From Welwitschia mirabilis (Eukaryota > Gnetophyta > Gnetopsida > Welwitschiales), in the NCBI GenBank assembly GCA_051453625.1, contig JBOZIK010000001.1, positions 158,911,193 to 158,949,288 of the forward strand: 38,096 nucleotides of DNA, written 5' to 3'. The notes below the pieces were generated by a model. The model was not told where the DNA came from. It did not search any database and worked only from the letters and a program-made list of their open reading frames with translations. Positions within the stretch are counted from its first letter, which is position 1, and each line of letters opens with the position of its first letter. This document shows positions 11,150 to 22,836 of the stretch, piece after piece. A program made the position numbers and the translations under genes.

Positions 11150-12130
11150 TATTTGTTGGTAAAAACATGACTTAACCCTTAGTAAGAAGTTCTAAACTAA
11201 ATTTTAAGCAAGAATAAATCCTTACACTACTATTAAAAAGGAAGAATGAATCTTTTGCATAGATTCATAAAGACCTTATGGACATTCCTTCTCATGTAGT
11301 GTAGCATAGAATTTATTTAGGGGATAAGGTAAAACCTATAAACCAAACCTAAAGAAGGTTGAATTCAATCCTAAAATAGGTTGCAAAGGATGAAATCATT
11401 AAGCTTATGGATGCCAACATCATTTACCCAATTACTGATAATTCGTAAATAAGCCCTATAATGGTTTTACCAAAAAAGAGGAAAAATGGTGGACTTGCAT
11501 AGACTTTCAAAAACCTAACTAAGTGACAAAGAAAGATTACTTTTATTTACCTTGTGTTAATCAAGTGCTTAATAAAATACAAGGGCACAACATTTAATAC
11601 TTTCTAGATGGGCGTAGTGGGTATAATCAAATTCACATTGCACTAGAGGATCATTCTTTAAAAACTTTCACCTCATCTTTTGATACATATGCATTCTAGA
11701 GGATGTCATTTAGTTACCTTCAAAAGAGCCACGTAAGTTATTTTCATTGACATGCTTCATAATTTTATGAAGGTTTTCATGGATGATTTCTCAGTATTAT
11801 TTAGAGGGAGGGGGGTTATTTTGAAAAAACTATTCTACATCTAAAAAAAATCCTAGATTGTGGTATTGAAAGTGGATTGAAATTAATCTAAACAAAGTTT
11901 TTTTTATGCTTATTAAGGCTGTAGTCTTAGGCCATGTAGTTTTCAAGGAAAGCATTAAAATGAATTCCTCTAACATTAAGGTTATCCACAATTTAGAATA
12001 TCCTACATCTCTTAAATAGTTAAGATCATTTCTTGGGTATGCAAGCTTTTATAGAAGGTTCATTGAAGGCTACTAAAAAATCTATAAACCCCTTCATAAC
12101 TTGTTGGAAAAAGATATCCCTTTCATTTGG
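11150..12130 (+). pseudogene. Ty3 reverse transcriptase, broken
   Basis: RT copies element RNA into DNA. Traces in order: VLPKKRKNGG near 11464-11493; a stretch matching the palm up to about 11700; and VFMDDFS at 11773-11793, the active-site box with both aspartates intact. The box in this form is typical of Athila-like Ty3 elements. The thumb and connection are followed by a region with TSL-like and WN-type traces to about 12130. The reading needs at least four frame changes and many stops. 10820-11150 is linker without a recognisable domain. Confidence 0.85.
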
Positions 12131-12640
12131 AATTCTAATCATCAATAAGAATTTAGAATCCTCAAGGAAAAATTAATGACTGCTCTAGATTAAAAGGTCT
12201 AAACTAGTACTTTGATTTTGAACTAATAATAGATGCTAGAAATTATGTAGTAGAAGATGTATTAGGTCAAAAGATCAATAAAAAAAAGTCATGTAATTTC
12301 TTATTTCAGTAGGACATTGAATCCCACTTAAACTCGTTATTCTACTACTGAAAGAGAAATGTTATAAATTTTACTATCACTAGATAAATTTAGACATTAT
12401 CTCATTGTATTTTAGACTAATATTCATATCGATTATGTAGCCTATAAATATATGTTATCTAAACCTCAACTCAATTATTTAGCCTTGAGATGAATTCTTC
12501 TTCTGCAGGAATTTGATATTTCAATCATTAAGAAGAAAGAGAGTGAGAATGTAGTGGCTGATCATCTTTTCCATTTGCTGATTAAATCTAAAACTCAAGA
12601 TGATTCTAATTATTATGATCAATTTCCAGATGAACATATC
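12131..12640 (+). pseudogene. Ty3 RNase H, broken
   Basis: RNase H removes the RNA strand during reverse transcription. The readable parts are FELIIDARNYVVEDVLGQK at about 12215-12274 (first catalytic D kept), then a tract with STTEREM-like sequence near 12340-12360 and a FRHYL trace near 12390-12405, and finally LQEFDISIIKKK and ENVVADHLFHL at about 12506-12582 (the ADHLS/R motif with changed ends). It lies directly after the RT, as in all Ty3 elements. Several stops break it. Confidence 0.8.
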
Positions 12641-12859
12641 CTCTCTTGTGAAGTATCCAATAAACCATCTCATGACCATTGCTATGTAGATATTGCCAAC
12701 TGCTTAATTCCATCAAAATCCTAAGTATTTGATTTACAATCAATGAAAGGTATTCTTACATCAGGTTTATAGATATCTTTGTATTCCATCTTATTTATTC
12801 ATAGATCATATTATCAAAAGAGAAATATTAGAATGGGAATAGGAGAGTGTGTTATAACT

Positions 12860-13980
12860 ATATCATATAGGGGGAGGAGGAGGAAACTTTGATGTAATAA
12901 AGACATCTGTCAAAGTATTACATGTAGGTTTGTACTGGCCATTATTATTTAAATATTTTTATGAATTTGTAAAAAGATGTAAAAAATTTCAATGTTATGA
13001 AGGGATTACAAGAAGAGTTTATATCTACCTCCAGTCCATTATGGAATGTAAGCCCTTTGATTGCTAGAGTATTAATTTTATTAGCCCCCTAACCCCTTCT
13101 TTCTTTTAAAAGTCATATATTCTTATAGCCGTAGATTACATGATCAAATGAGTTGAAGCCACAATGACAAGCTATAGTAATGTAAAACATATTTGTAAAT
13201 TTTTGAAAACCAATATTTTAAGTAGGTTTGGATTTCCTAGAATTGTACTTTCAAATAAAGGAACACACTTTATAATTAGGATGATGAAAAAACTACTTGT
13301 GGAAAATGATATCCAACATAAATAATAAATACATACCACTAACAAGCAAATGAGTTAACCGAAAGAACCAATCAAGAACTAAAAAGACTGTTACAAAAGA
13401 TGGTCAATGCCTATAGAACAAACTAGAGTCTCAAATTGGATGAGGTAATGTGGGCCTATCACATAACTTTTAAGATTACATTAGGTTTCATCCCGTATAA
13501 GCTAGTCTATGGAAAGCAATAGGTCTTACTAGTGAGTCTCGTCCATAAATATCTTAAAGCACTTATGACTATTAATATCATTAATGAGCATTAGAATTTT
13601 AATAAAAGGACAGAGTAGCTACATGAGTTAGATGAAAAAAGAGCTAAAGAGTTAAATCATCAAATCATTATCAAGGCATAAATGAAAAAGTACCATGATA
13701 ATAATATTAGGAGAAATCATTTGAAGAAGAAAAGCTTATTCTTCTCTTTCACTCTCAACTAAGTAATATCCACAATAAATTGGTATCAAGATGGCAAGAC
13801 TCTTATAAGGTCATTAAGCAACAAATCAATGAATCAGTTTCAATTGCAAATCTAAATAGGAATGATCTTTTTCCAATGAATGATCAATGAATGAAGTCTT
13901 ATTATCCTCAAAATATTACCAGGCAATCTCTAAGTTTAATTGAGGTAATCTCTTTTGAAGAACCAGGACAAAAACCATTA
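12860..13980 (+). pseudogene. Ty3 integrase, broken, both catalytic aspartates lost
   Basis: Integrase joins element DNA to the genome. The N-terminal zinc-binding part reads GGNF, then KVLHVGLYWP, then CKKFQC at about 12870-12995, with the expected H and one C lost. The core shows INFISPL near 13071-13091 (first catalytic D read as N, codon 13074-13076), LSNKGTHF near 13248-13271 (second D read as N, codon 13254-13256), and NELTERTNQELK near 13349-13384 with the catalytic E in place. FIPYKLVYGKQ follows near 13480-13520, as in Athila/Tat. The tail with YHDNNIRR at about 13690-13715 continues to about 13980. I saw no chromodomain. Confidence 0.85.
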
Positions 13981-15522
13981 GACGTATCATTTTCTATTAT
14001 TTAATTTAGCCCTTAATTTTTTTTCTTAGTGTAGATAATGTACCTAATGTATATACATAATAGGCCATAATATTTAGGATTTAAGTTTAAAAAACCTAAA
14101 GTATTAAGTGCTCATAATTCATCGATCAAATATTTTTCAACATTACCATGATAGTTTGAATTTTCTAGAACTACTATCCAGAATTCTAGTGTTAATTTAT
14201 GTAATGGGTTCTAGCACTTTGGCATTTATGAATGTCATTTGTATGGTTTAAAACTCTATGAGGAGGAATTTTAGGGTCTAAACTGATGTTGTATCATCTG
14301 CCAAAAGCACAGTAGACCAAAATTACATTGCTTTATCTAGGTAATACACCTATTATAGATATGTGCTAGACTTGAAAATGCTAATTTTAGCTATAAGAAA
14401 GTTAAAATTATAATATAAGCCTATTTGAATCCATCAATTTTAATGGAACATATTTTATTATTCTACTTATTATATACAAGCTAGAAATGACTATCTTTTT
14501 ACAAATATTTTTTTGTATAATTAAGGGATAATTAGAGCACAATTCTAGTGGGTTGGACATGTTCTGATCTCTCAAGCATAATACAAACATTATTATTTAA
14601 TTGCTAATCAATTATTGAGTATAATTTAACTGCTAAGCATTGATCATCTGACTGATACAGATATTATATTCTCTACTAATAGCAATTAATCCAAATCCAT
14701 GGGTTGTTATTTTAGGTTGTCTTTGATAATTTTTATTAACCTTAAATACAACTTATTATAGTGACTAGGGACATGACCCATTAATTTTCATTACAAGAAA
14801 ACGTGTTAATTTTAAATACATTAAGATGTTGAAAGACAAAATGTTATTTTTGTTTAGATGCAGATATATTAAGTGCTACAACAAACTTTAGAATTGACTT
14901 TATATGATACAAAGTCTATTCTCAGCTTTCTTGAATGCTAATATGCATGTAGTTATTACAAAATTTTTAAATAAACATTATACATATACTATTTATTAAT
15001 TAGTTACTGTTGGCATATGACAGCCTCTTAAATAATATGGTTATTTTATAATTTCTTATGATTTAAGTGGATGTAATATAACATGTGTTGGTATCACATA
15101 ACTAATATAAATAAAGAAAACCATTTTGTCTTTTCATAAGCAAGAAGCACTCACCCTAGGTATGCAATTCTTCTAGTACTTCATCTCAGCATTACTTTCT
15201 CCATCATAAGAAGGTGTGTCATAAGATTTTGTAAATAACTTAGATTATCAAAGACTACTTTTTTCTTCTTGCATTTATGTTATTAGGCACAAATAAATTT
15301 TGAGCAAGGATAGAACCAAATGTTATGTATTTTATTTCATTTTTGTCTTTCTACCTTTTTTTGTTTTTCTTTTATGTAAGTTTTATGTTTTCTTTTTTAT
15401 TGATATTCTACATTATTCTACATTTGTTATGTTTATATACAAGTTTTATTTAGCTATTCTGATTTTGTGCATAATGCTAAGCATCTAAGAAAGACTTAAC
15501 TTGAGGAATTGCAAGTGCATAA
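13981..15522. other. Spacer between Ty3 integrase and the extra ORF
   Basis: AT-rich sequence with no domain on either strand. The last part, about 15245-15490, is extremely T-rich on the plus strand and so opens a frame of mostly F, I, L and Y. I take this as composition rather than a membrane protein, although Athila elements can carry an envelope-like gene in this region. Confidence 0.5.
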
Positions 15523-17118
15523 ATGGAAATGCCATTAGTAGAAAATAGAATTGAAGGGAGGATTGAAATAAGAACCAAAGGATAATAGGGAAAAAATTCC
15601 CTTACTAGGAAACTCTCTTCTAGGTAATTTGGACTACTAGGTAGTAGTAGAATTTTAGGATAAAATTAGAGATGCAATTATGAAATTAAGACAACTCTAG
15701 AATCAGAATTATGAGACACTAAAAACAAGAATGAAAGAGGCCTATATTTTTTGGAAAGCTTTAATTCAATAAAAAGAATATAAGAGTTTTGAGATAATCA
15801 AGAGTAAATCTCAAGTGGCCAAAAATAAAGAAAAGAAAAATACTACTACATTAGCCTCAGTTAAATTGAGGATAGTAAAAAAGACATTTATAAGAAATGA
15901 TAGAACAAGCACAAATGTTACAAGAAATGAAAACCAAAGGTGATGAATAACTAATGGAATTAAAAGGCACAGAAAAATTGTTATTCCCTAATGCCTCATC
16001 CAAACATATAAGAGAAATTAGAGAAGTCATAGAGAAGCATCAAAACTCTACTATAGAGCTAGAATCTTAATGTTGACTAGAGTTTTGAATGATGGAATAG
16101 TATTAAAAATGATTAGTGGAGATTCATGATTGGAGCTTTATTAAGAAAATTAATTTAATACCAAAATTCCAAAAATTATGAACTAAAGCCTTCTACAAAC
16201 TCACAAAAATGAATTGAACCTATGTTGTTGAGGCTATAGGTAGCTTTATTCCTTTAGAAGTAAGATAGTTTTATGTGAGTATGAAGCTTCATTAAGAAAT
16301 GAAAGAGAAATTAGAGAAAGAAGCAAATATTTGAATCATTGTAAATAGAGTGAAGGTACATGTATCATCTCAAATTATCTTTCATGTTATTGGTTTACCT
16401 AAAGTAAGACTATTAGTTAAAAAAGATCATTCATTATGAAATAAGAAAAGGGTAATTATAGAAGCTAAGAAAACTGAGATTATTAAAAAAATGGTAACAA
16501 TTGGATTAGGAGATTTTAAATGGGATTTTTTACTCGTATATAAAGAATGATCCTACAAGGATTAAGAAGGAGTATTTTAGGAGTATCTCATCACTTCTAT
16601 GCCATGATATATCATATTTAATTCTTCCTAACATTAAGGCAAAGAAAATAATAAAACTTTCGTACTTTATTTTTCCTAGAATTAAATTATTTTGGTTATT
16701 AAAAAACATAATAGATTGCAATTTCCATGTTTATAACTAAATATTTAGATATTAGAATATTCATCTTAGTGATGTATGAACATAAAGTAAATTGATAATA
16801 CTTGATGATAATTTTCTTAATTTCTTTGAACTCACAACTAATGGTTTAGAGAAATTAAAACAACATGCTCCAGTAGGCGTAGTCTTAGGAATGACTTTAA
16901 CACCTTTTACTAGCACTTGTGATATGAAGAAATAATGGGAATAGTTGTCTACCAAATTAGATGATCTTGTAGAATGACTTAAACAAGTCAAGTATGACTT
17001 AGCTAGAGAAATTGAATAAGTTAAAAATGTAATTGAATGATAAAACATGATTCTAGGGTTCATTATACAAAAGCTTGGCATCAAATGGTTAATCGGGAAA
17101 CCAACCATGCCTAGATAA
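15523..17118 (+). pseudogene. Extra ORF 3' of Ty3 integrase, sense strand, broken
   Basis: A coherent but decayed protein can be read from an ATG at 15523 to a TAA at 17116. First comes a charged, coiled-coil-like part (about 15650-16060, K/E/R-rich heptads). Next is a globular part with LTKMN, then YVVEAIGSFIPLEVRQFY, then VKVHVSSQIIFHVIGLPKV near 16340-16410, then KMVTIGLGDFKWDFLLVYKE near 16490-16550. A second coiled-coil-like part follows from about 16800, with LTTNGLEKLKQHAPVGVV, then LSTKLDDLVE, then LKQVKYDLARE. Most stops replace W or Q. The middle part recalls the extra protein of plant Ty3 elements often annotated as a putative plant transposon protein; that match is from memory. 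Function unknown. Confidence 0.65.
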
Positions 17119-17775
17119 TCTAATAGAAGAAACTTTAAAGATGAAATGGAAATATAGACTTTTAGCTACTTATTTACTTTCCTTGCTAAATAATACATTA
17201 CCTAGTTATGATCAAGTTTAGTATGTTAGACAACAGATAATTCTTATTGAGATTACTTTTTTCTGCATTTCTTTTAATCATGTTTCAGTTAGTATGTCAG
17301 ATGTTTAAATTTTAACATTTTGAATTATGTGGAAAGAATGCATTCATATCAATTTGGTAACTATGCTTAGACAATAGTAGGCATACACTTTATAATGTTT
17401 TGTAAACTAGGAATTATGTTTCTTTTTGATGAGTGATTAAGTTACTCAAACTAAAACTGATTGCAGTCAAATGTGTGAAGCTTCATATATATTATTACTT
17501 AACAATTGATCTTCCAGAAGCCTAAACTTTGAATATTTTATCATAGGATCCTATGCTGAGTTATTGATCTAAGCCATAATATATATTTTTCTATTTTCCA
17601 ATGTTAGTTAGCATATAATGCTGATTAGTTCAAATGGAGTTTATTTTTATATATTAATAATGTCTAGTTATGTTATTAGTCTAAATTAATTAATTAATAA
17701 TTAATTAAGAAAATAATATGAATACAACACAGAACTTAAGTTTTATAGAATATAGCCTTTGACAAAGACTGTTAA
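17119..17775. other. Ty3 3' untranslated region
   Basis: AT-rich, no domain seen. It holds a palindromic TTAATTAA-type tract at 17681-17709 about 130 bases before the LTR. Confidence 0.5.
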
Positions 17776-17856
17776 AGAATCACATTGGAGGCTATTGTAA
17801 GAAAAGAAAAAGGGTAAGAATCACATTGGGGGCTGTTGTAAGAAAAGAAAAAGGAA
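17776..17856 (+). repeat. ~41-bp tandem duplication across the PPT/3' LTR junction
   Basis: AAGAATCACATTGG, then GGCT, then TTGTAAGAAAAGAAAAAGG occurs at 17776-17816 and again from 17817, with a few differences. Each unit contains the short purine tract that should prime plus-strand synthesis (GGAGG in the first, GGGGG in the second) and the first bases of the LTR. Only the second unit continues into the LTR body, so the LTR start is placed at 17837 and the first unit is a junction copy. Confidence 0.85.
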
Positions 17857-18846
17857 AGATTTTTTTTTTTTAATGATTAATTATTCTTTGAATTTGAACA
17901 TTGCTACATAAATATTGATATTGTGAAAATAGCATTTTACATTGAACTGTTAAGGGCTTATAAATGGTGTTTTTATTTATGTAAGAGAAATTATAAGAAA
18001 AAGGAAGAGCAACATTGAACCAAAGAGATATGAGGAAGATCGAAGTATTCTTTAATCATAAGTGTCTTACTAAAGACATTCAAAATGGATTTATATTCTT
18101 GTAAAATGATGTATCACTCTTTAAGAAGTAGATCAAGGATTGTACATATTGAATTTTATCATATCTACAATGTTTTATTTGAAGTAGTTGACTAGTTAAA
18201 CCTGCCATGTGGCTAAGCTTAAAAGCTTATTGAATAGCTCATGTGTAAAAACCAAATTCTATATTAACTACTATATCTCTCTCTCTTCCTTTCTTAGACA
18301 TTTAAAAAGCTCAATAAGGAGAGAAAGAGGGAATCTTATAAAATCAATTATTTATAGAAATTAAAAGATGGGATTTCAAGTTTCATTTGTGTTAGAGTAT
18401 TGATTTCTTCATTGGCTCTTTACTTATTTTAAAATTTCTAGAAATTACCTTTTAAGATATAAAGACTCTAAATTGTAGGTGTTTTTCATTTGTAAATCTT
18501 ATAAGAGCCAATGTAAAAGAGAACTTAGAATAAATTATTCTTTTGAGAAATTCACTCATGAAGACTTTGATAACTTTGATAGTTAGGTTTTGACAATTGA
18601 AGTATAAGTTTGAACAAGAGCTTGTTATATTCATATAATAAAAAGTCTTGCATTTCAAATTTTCTTAGGATTTAGGTTACTTACTTTTGAGTTTTTAATA
18701 ACTACAAAAAATAAAATTTTATCAGTTTTTCATTTTTAATTTTCAAATTATTTTTCTTTAGAGTTAGTTTTAATATAAGAACTCTAAAAATTGCTAACTT
18801 CTATATCTTCATGGATTAACTTAGGTTATGAACAATTACTTCCACA
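17837..18846 (+). repeat. Ty3 3' LTR
   Basis: It begins TGTAAGAAAAG and ends CTTCCACA, is 1010 bases long without gaps, and is followed at once by the AAGGA target copy. It is the reference for judging the gapped left LTR. A TCTCTCTCTTCC tract near 18271-18294 and the sequence around it are shared with the left LTR. Confidence 0.92.
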
Positions 18847-18851
18847 AAGGA
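18847..18851. repeat. Target-site duplication, right copy (AAGGA)
   Basis: Matches 6106-6110 exactly. Confidence 0.88.
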
Positions 18852-19990
18852 TGTTAAGTACCTTTTGAGTTACTCTCTGATATGTGGAAGGCAAGACATT
18901 TGGAATGTTACTAAGAAGCAGAGATGTCCTTTCACTTTCACTTCTTACTAGACTTTTATCATTNNNNNNNNNNCCATATCTCTACCTCTTTTTGTCTTCT
19001 TGAGGGTGTGCACTAATGAACCAAGGACAACTAATTAGAAGGTTTTAAATGCACTACTGATTAAGAATATACCAGATGAACAAGTGCCTAGGGATCCTAA
19101 TCTAGCTACCTCTCAGCATTTAAAGAAGGTTGACCATGGGCTAAAGTGCCCTATTACTCTATCTCTAGTAGTTTGTCTACTTAATTCTCCTTTATCTATG
19201 TCTTTTTTATCTTCTTATGCTGATTTCAAAGGAAGCCTAGTGGCATGATGAATTAAAATAATAAGTAGACCTACATGTGCAATTGTGTGAAGTTACTTCC
19301 TCATTATTGTGTTAAGGTTTTTTCCCCTTATTTATGCAATTAATAAAGCTAGAATGTTAACCATATCCCTCTTTATCCTTACAAGAAACATGCAAAGGAT
19401 CCTAAAATAAAAGCCATAAATGTTTGCAAATTTATCATCTAGTGTAAAATATTTAATGAGCTACTAATGGAGTTTAGATCAGTCTTCACCAATGTAAGAA
19501 TGATTGACTATCCATGTTGCCTTTGGTGGCTTTCTTCCACCACTGAAAAAATGATTTAGCTAGGATTCATCATACCTATCCTAGTGTATTACCATTTCTT
19601 CCTCGTGTTTAAGGCTTATTGCCTCTCCTAATTAGTCTTCCATCAAGGTTACTGTATGACCCTGCACTATGATTACATCCTCATCCCATGACTAGATTGA
19701 GTGGTCTAGCCATTCCTTGGGGCATCTGTAGAGTCTAGTATAGTATTCTATTCACTTCAGGTTTTGAAGGAAAGGAAACACTAATAAATTTCATAAGTTA
19801 ATGTGCTAGCATAGCTTATGCCTAAAGGAAACCCATCATTCCGACTTCTTGAACTTCTTTGATCTAACTATCTATCACTATTACCCTTAGAAGAATATGA
19901 ATGGGGGAAATGAGCCTACAGATTTTAAAGATTCTTCAATTTGTTGTTAATCAAATCTATTTAGAAAACTTCTAACTAGAGAATAATCCT
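18852..19990. other. Unassigned interval between the Ty3 element and LINE-2
   Basis: No domain on either strand. A 10-N gap lies at 18964-18973. The sequence is dense in CTAG, TAG and CTA words and poor in CAG/CTG, as in the LINE relics, so it may be older transposon DNA decayed beyond recognition, possibly including the LINE-2 3' end. Confidence 0.45.
18964..18973. other. Assembly gap, 10 N
   Basis: Short run of N. There is no second copy to judge its true size. Confidence 0.9.
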
Positions 19991-19999
19991 TGAAGTTTG

Positions 20000-22836
20000 A
20001 AATGGGGAGGTTTTTTCGGTCATCCATATGGTTGGAGAACCTTTTTTTTTTTCATGAGTTTATTTATGCCTTTGATAAAATCACATTCTAGAAAAATGTG
20101 TTGAACTATTTGAATGTCATGGTAGCATAAGGTACGCCTTGAAGCCAAGTTGAAACCATTACAAATGAGTGTATCCTAAGTGAGGAGGCCTTGAAGTCTA
20201 ATAGTCTAGTCAAAAAATTAGACTTTTATATGACACTAGTGATTTCATAGGGTCTTCCATTTGGGCCATTTCCTAAATAACTAAGGCATTAGGTATGGGA
20301 TCTAGTTGATCCCATATTAGTTAGGAAAGGTAAGAATATCCTATCTATCTTCCTCTAAGGGGGTAAAGCTTGATATAATACAATTAATAGCTTTCACTTT
20401 GTTCTAAATATTCTCCATGAAAGGTACACTATAGATGGGTTACCCCTTCTCCCTCCATAAGTAATAGATCTCTGTTACTTCCCTGATTCTTTGGATCTCC
20501 ATCAAATATAGGAATTTTTAATTAATTGAAATGTTAGATTCGTTCTCTATTGGAAGGTCTCCTATTGGAATTTTTCCTAGGCTAAACTTTTAATTCCCTA
20601 GAGATTAGAGGTATGTCCAATCTTTCTTTATACTCTTTTAGATTTATGAGGTTTGGTTAGATTCACTCTAGATGTTTTCATATTTCCAAGTCAAGTACTT
20701 TACCTAATCCTTATCTATTTTATTCCAAATCTCCTAGGTGAGCTTATAGCTAGAGTAAGGGCTTGTAATCTTACTCCTTTTAAACCATAGCCTACTACTT
20801 GATTTGGCCTTGTTGCTTTCTCCCAAGAAACTAGATGAAATATATTTCTGTTATTATTTATAAATCAAAGGAATCTCTGATAATCTTATTTACTAAATTT
20901 AAAATAGTCATCAGGGGGATTAGGACTATCATTGTGTAAATTGGGATACTACTTAAGACTACCTTGGATAGCATCCACTTCCATACTAATGAGGATATAT
21001 TTCCCTTCAAGTAAAAATTTTCCTCTTCATCTTATTGATCATTAAGGTGCAGAGCTCTACCTTCTTCTTGCTAATAAAAAGAGATTACCAAAGGTATGTT
21101 GTAAATAACTCTTCTCTGTTGCATTCCAAAGTCTAATTAATCCTCCTACTTCTCTTTTTAGGTAATTAATAGTAGCAACATGGATCTTTTTCCAATTAAC
21201 TCTTAGGTCCATGGTTTTTGCAAGAACATCCATAGATGTTTTCATCTTTTTATCCTGAAGGACCAAAACTTAAAAAAGGATCAAAGTTTGATTAATGTAC
21301 TTAAGGATATGTTGACCCTAGGAAATGACTTTATCTAGTTTTACTTTATTTAAACACTTATCTAGGTTGTCTGCCATAATAGCAAAAAGGTGGGGAGATA
21401 GAGGATTCTTCTATCTAAGCTTCCTCCCTATGAAAAAATTCATAGAATTCATTCCACTCATCCAAACTTAAAATCTAGTAGTAGAGATTATATATCTAGC
21501 CATCCCATGAAACCAACTAGAAAAGTATAATTATTTAAGGGTGACCACCACATAATGCCATTTGACTCTGTCATAAGCTTTTGAGAGGTCGAGTTTAATA
21601 ATAAAAATGCTTTTTCCTTATTGTTGAGGCTAATGAATGAATTTGTGTGTTGTAATGATGTTCTTTGAGATGCACCTACCTAGAATAAATCCTAGCTAGT
21701 TATCACTAATGATCTAGAAAAGAAGTGACTAAAGATGATTAACCAAAATTTCAATTGTAAAGAGAGGTGTAGAAGTTGATTGATTTACAATCTTTAAGAG
21801 ATTGAATGACTTCCTTTTTAAGGAGTAGGACTAAGGCTCTATTTCCCTAGTGTTTTAAAAACATTGCATGTTAAAATCCCCTCTAGAGTATCACTATGAT
21901 ATCATTCTTCATCACATCCTAGTATTTCCTAATGAACTTGAAGTTATACCCATATGGACCTAGGTCATTGTTTTTAAGGGATGATTCTAGAATTTTCTTG
22001 ATATCCTCCTTAAAAGAAGTAATTTAAAGCCTGATATTTTCTTCTTATATAATCAGACTTAGAATCATATCTCTTATAGCGTAAGGGTCTACATTTCTTT
22101 CTTCCCTAAAAAGGTTTTAGAAATAATCTACTATATGATCAAGGTTTATAGCCTCATCCTCTAAAAAATTTATCATTTTATTTACTACCTATATTTAAGA
22201 GGCCCAAATATAGAAGTAATAAGAGTTTTGGTCCCTCTCTTTAAGCCATTTATCTTTTACTCTCTGTTACTAGTAAAGAGTCTCTTTCCTAATGGCCATG
22301 TGAGTGGCTTTTTCTTCCTTTAACTTCTCTTGCATCTTCTTCTCCTAGTTTGAATTCTCATCTAATACTTGGTAATTAATGAAAAGGATAACTAGCTATT
22401 ATTGGGTGTGTAAAATCTAGGGGATTTTTCTTTAAGTTTAACAAATCCATCAAAATTCTTAAAGGCCTTCTACCATGCCTTTGTTACCTTTCTGCTCTCT
22501 TATGTTATGCCAAATTTACTTTAACACTTCTTTAGTTCAAGGTCTTTAGATCTAAATATTCTCAAATTTGAAAAGATTTCATTTTGATTTAGACCTACCA
22601 CAATCATATGATTGGTCTATGATCAGACAAAGTCTAAGGGAGCATTCTACCCATATGGGAATGTTGGGTTCAAATCTCTTTACTAATTAGAAACCTATGA
22701 AGTTTTGAGGCCCTCCATTATCCTTTCTTATTCAACATTTTCTAGGTGAACCAAGACTAGTGAGTAGGAACTTCAAGCATGCCTCCCTGGTATTAATGAT
22801 CTTAGAAAAAGCTTTGATCTTTTGGGATATGTTTTC
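20000..22836 (-). pseudogene. LINE-2 ORF2, C-terminal part (EN end, RT, zf-RVT), broken
   Basis: Traces in order: FIGF and LISKEI near 22700; TLSDHRPII at 22634-22609, an intact endonuclease motif; the linker WLKERDQNSYYF near 22251-22215; RT motif KLDLSKAYDRVKW at 21596-21558, intact; NPLSPHLFAIMADNL near 21410-21366. The active-site box expected about 30 codons later reads ILF-stop at 21281-21270. Next, DLRVNWKKI lies in a 69-codon open stretch (21266-21057). A zinc-finger trace, CYHDIQ then QHIFLECDF, is at about 20128-20068, as in plant LINEs with a zf-RVT tail. No RNase H was recognised. Confidence 0.85.
22832..22836. repeat. Target-site duplication of the copia insert, left copy (TTTTC)
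   Basis: TTTTC directly precedes the LTR start at 22837 and recurs directly after the far LTR at 33114-33118. Confidence 0.85.

Larger units (their letters stand above)
6111..18846 (+). mobile_element. Ty3/gypsy LTR retrotransposon, Athila/Tat-like, complete but dead
   Basis: A full-length element bounded by LTRs that begin TGTAAG and end CA (mutated to TA in the left copy), flanked on both sides by AAGGA. The order is LTR, tRNA-Asp-type PBS, gag, protease, RT-RNase H, integrase, spacer, extra ORF, LTR. Protease-RT-integrase order is diagnostic of Ty3/gypsy. The tRNA-Asp primer, the FMDDFS active-site box, LTRs over 1 kb and the long region after integrase point to the Athila/Tat branch. All reading frames carry stops and shifts. 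By eye the two LTRs match at roughly 75-80% of positions, so the insertion is old. Both large gaps lie in the left LTR. Confidence 0.9.
19990..22836 (-). mobile_element. LINE-2, downstream half (endonuclease end, RT, zinc finger)
   Basis: Minus-strand LINE interrupted by the copia insert. This half runs from the break inside the endonuclease (22836) through the SDHRP box, linker, RT and RT-associated zinc finger, and fades near 20000. No poly(A) tail was identified. The matching upstream half is 33114-35250. The two halves join in frame, and the distance from the GGDFN-equivalent (near 33150) to the SDH box (22634-22609), leaving out the insert, is about 87 codons, which is normal for plant LINE endonucleases. 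Confidence 0.85.

Noticed and set aside
15300-15488. Hydrophobic 62-codon frame suggestive of an envelope-like membrane segment
   Set aside because: It comes from a T-rich tract, begins without ATG and has no adjoining envelope-like sequence.
16761-17108. 115-codon open frame on the minus strand, among the longest in the window
   Set aside because: The plus strand of the same bases reads as a coherent decayed protein continuing the Ty3 extra ORF. The minus-strand product is a mirror of that composition and resembles nothing.
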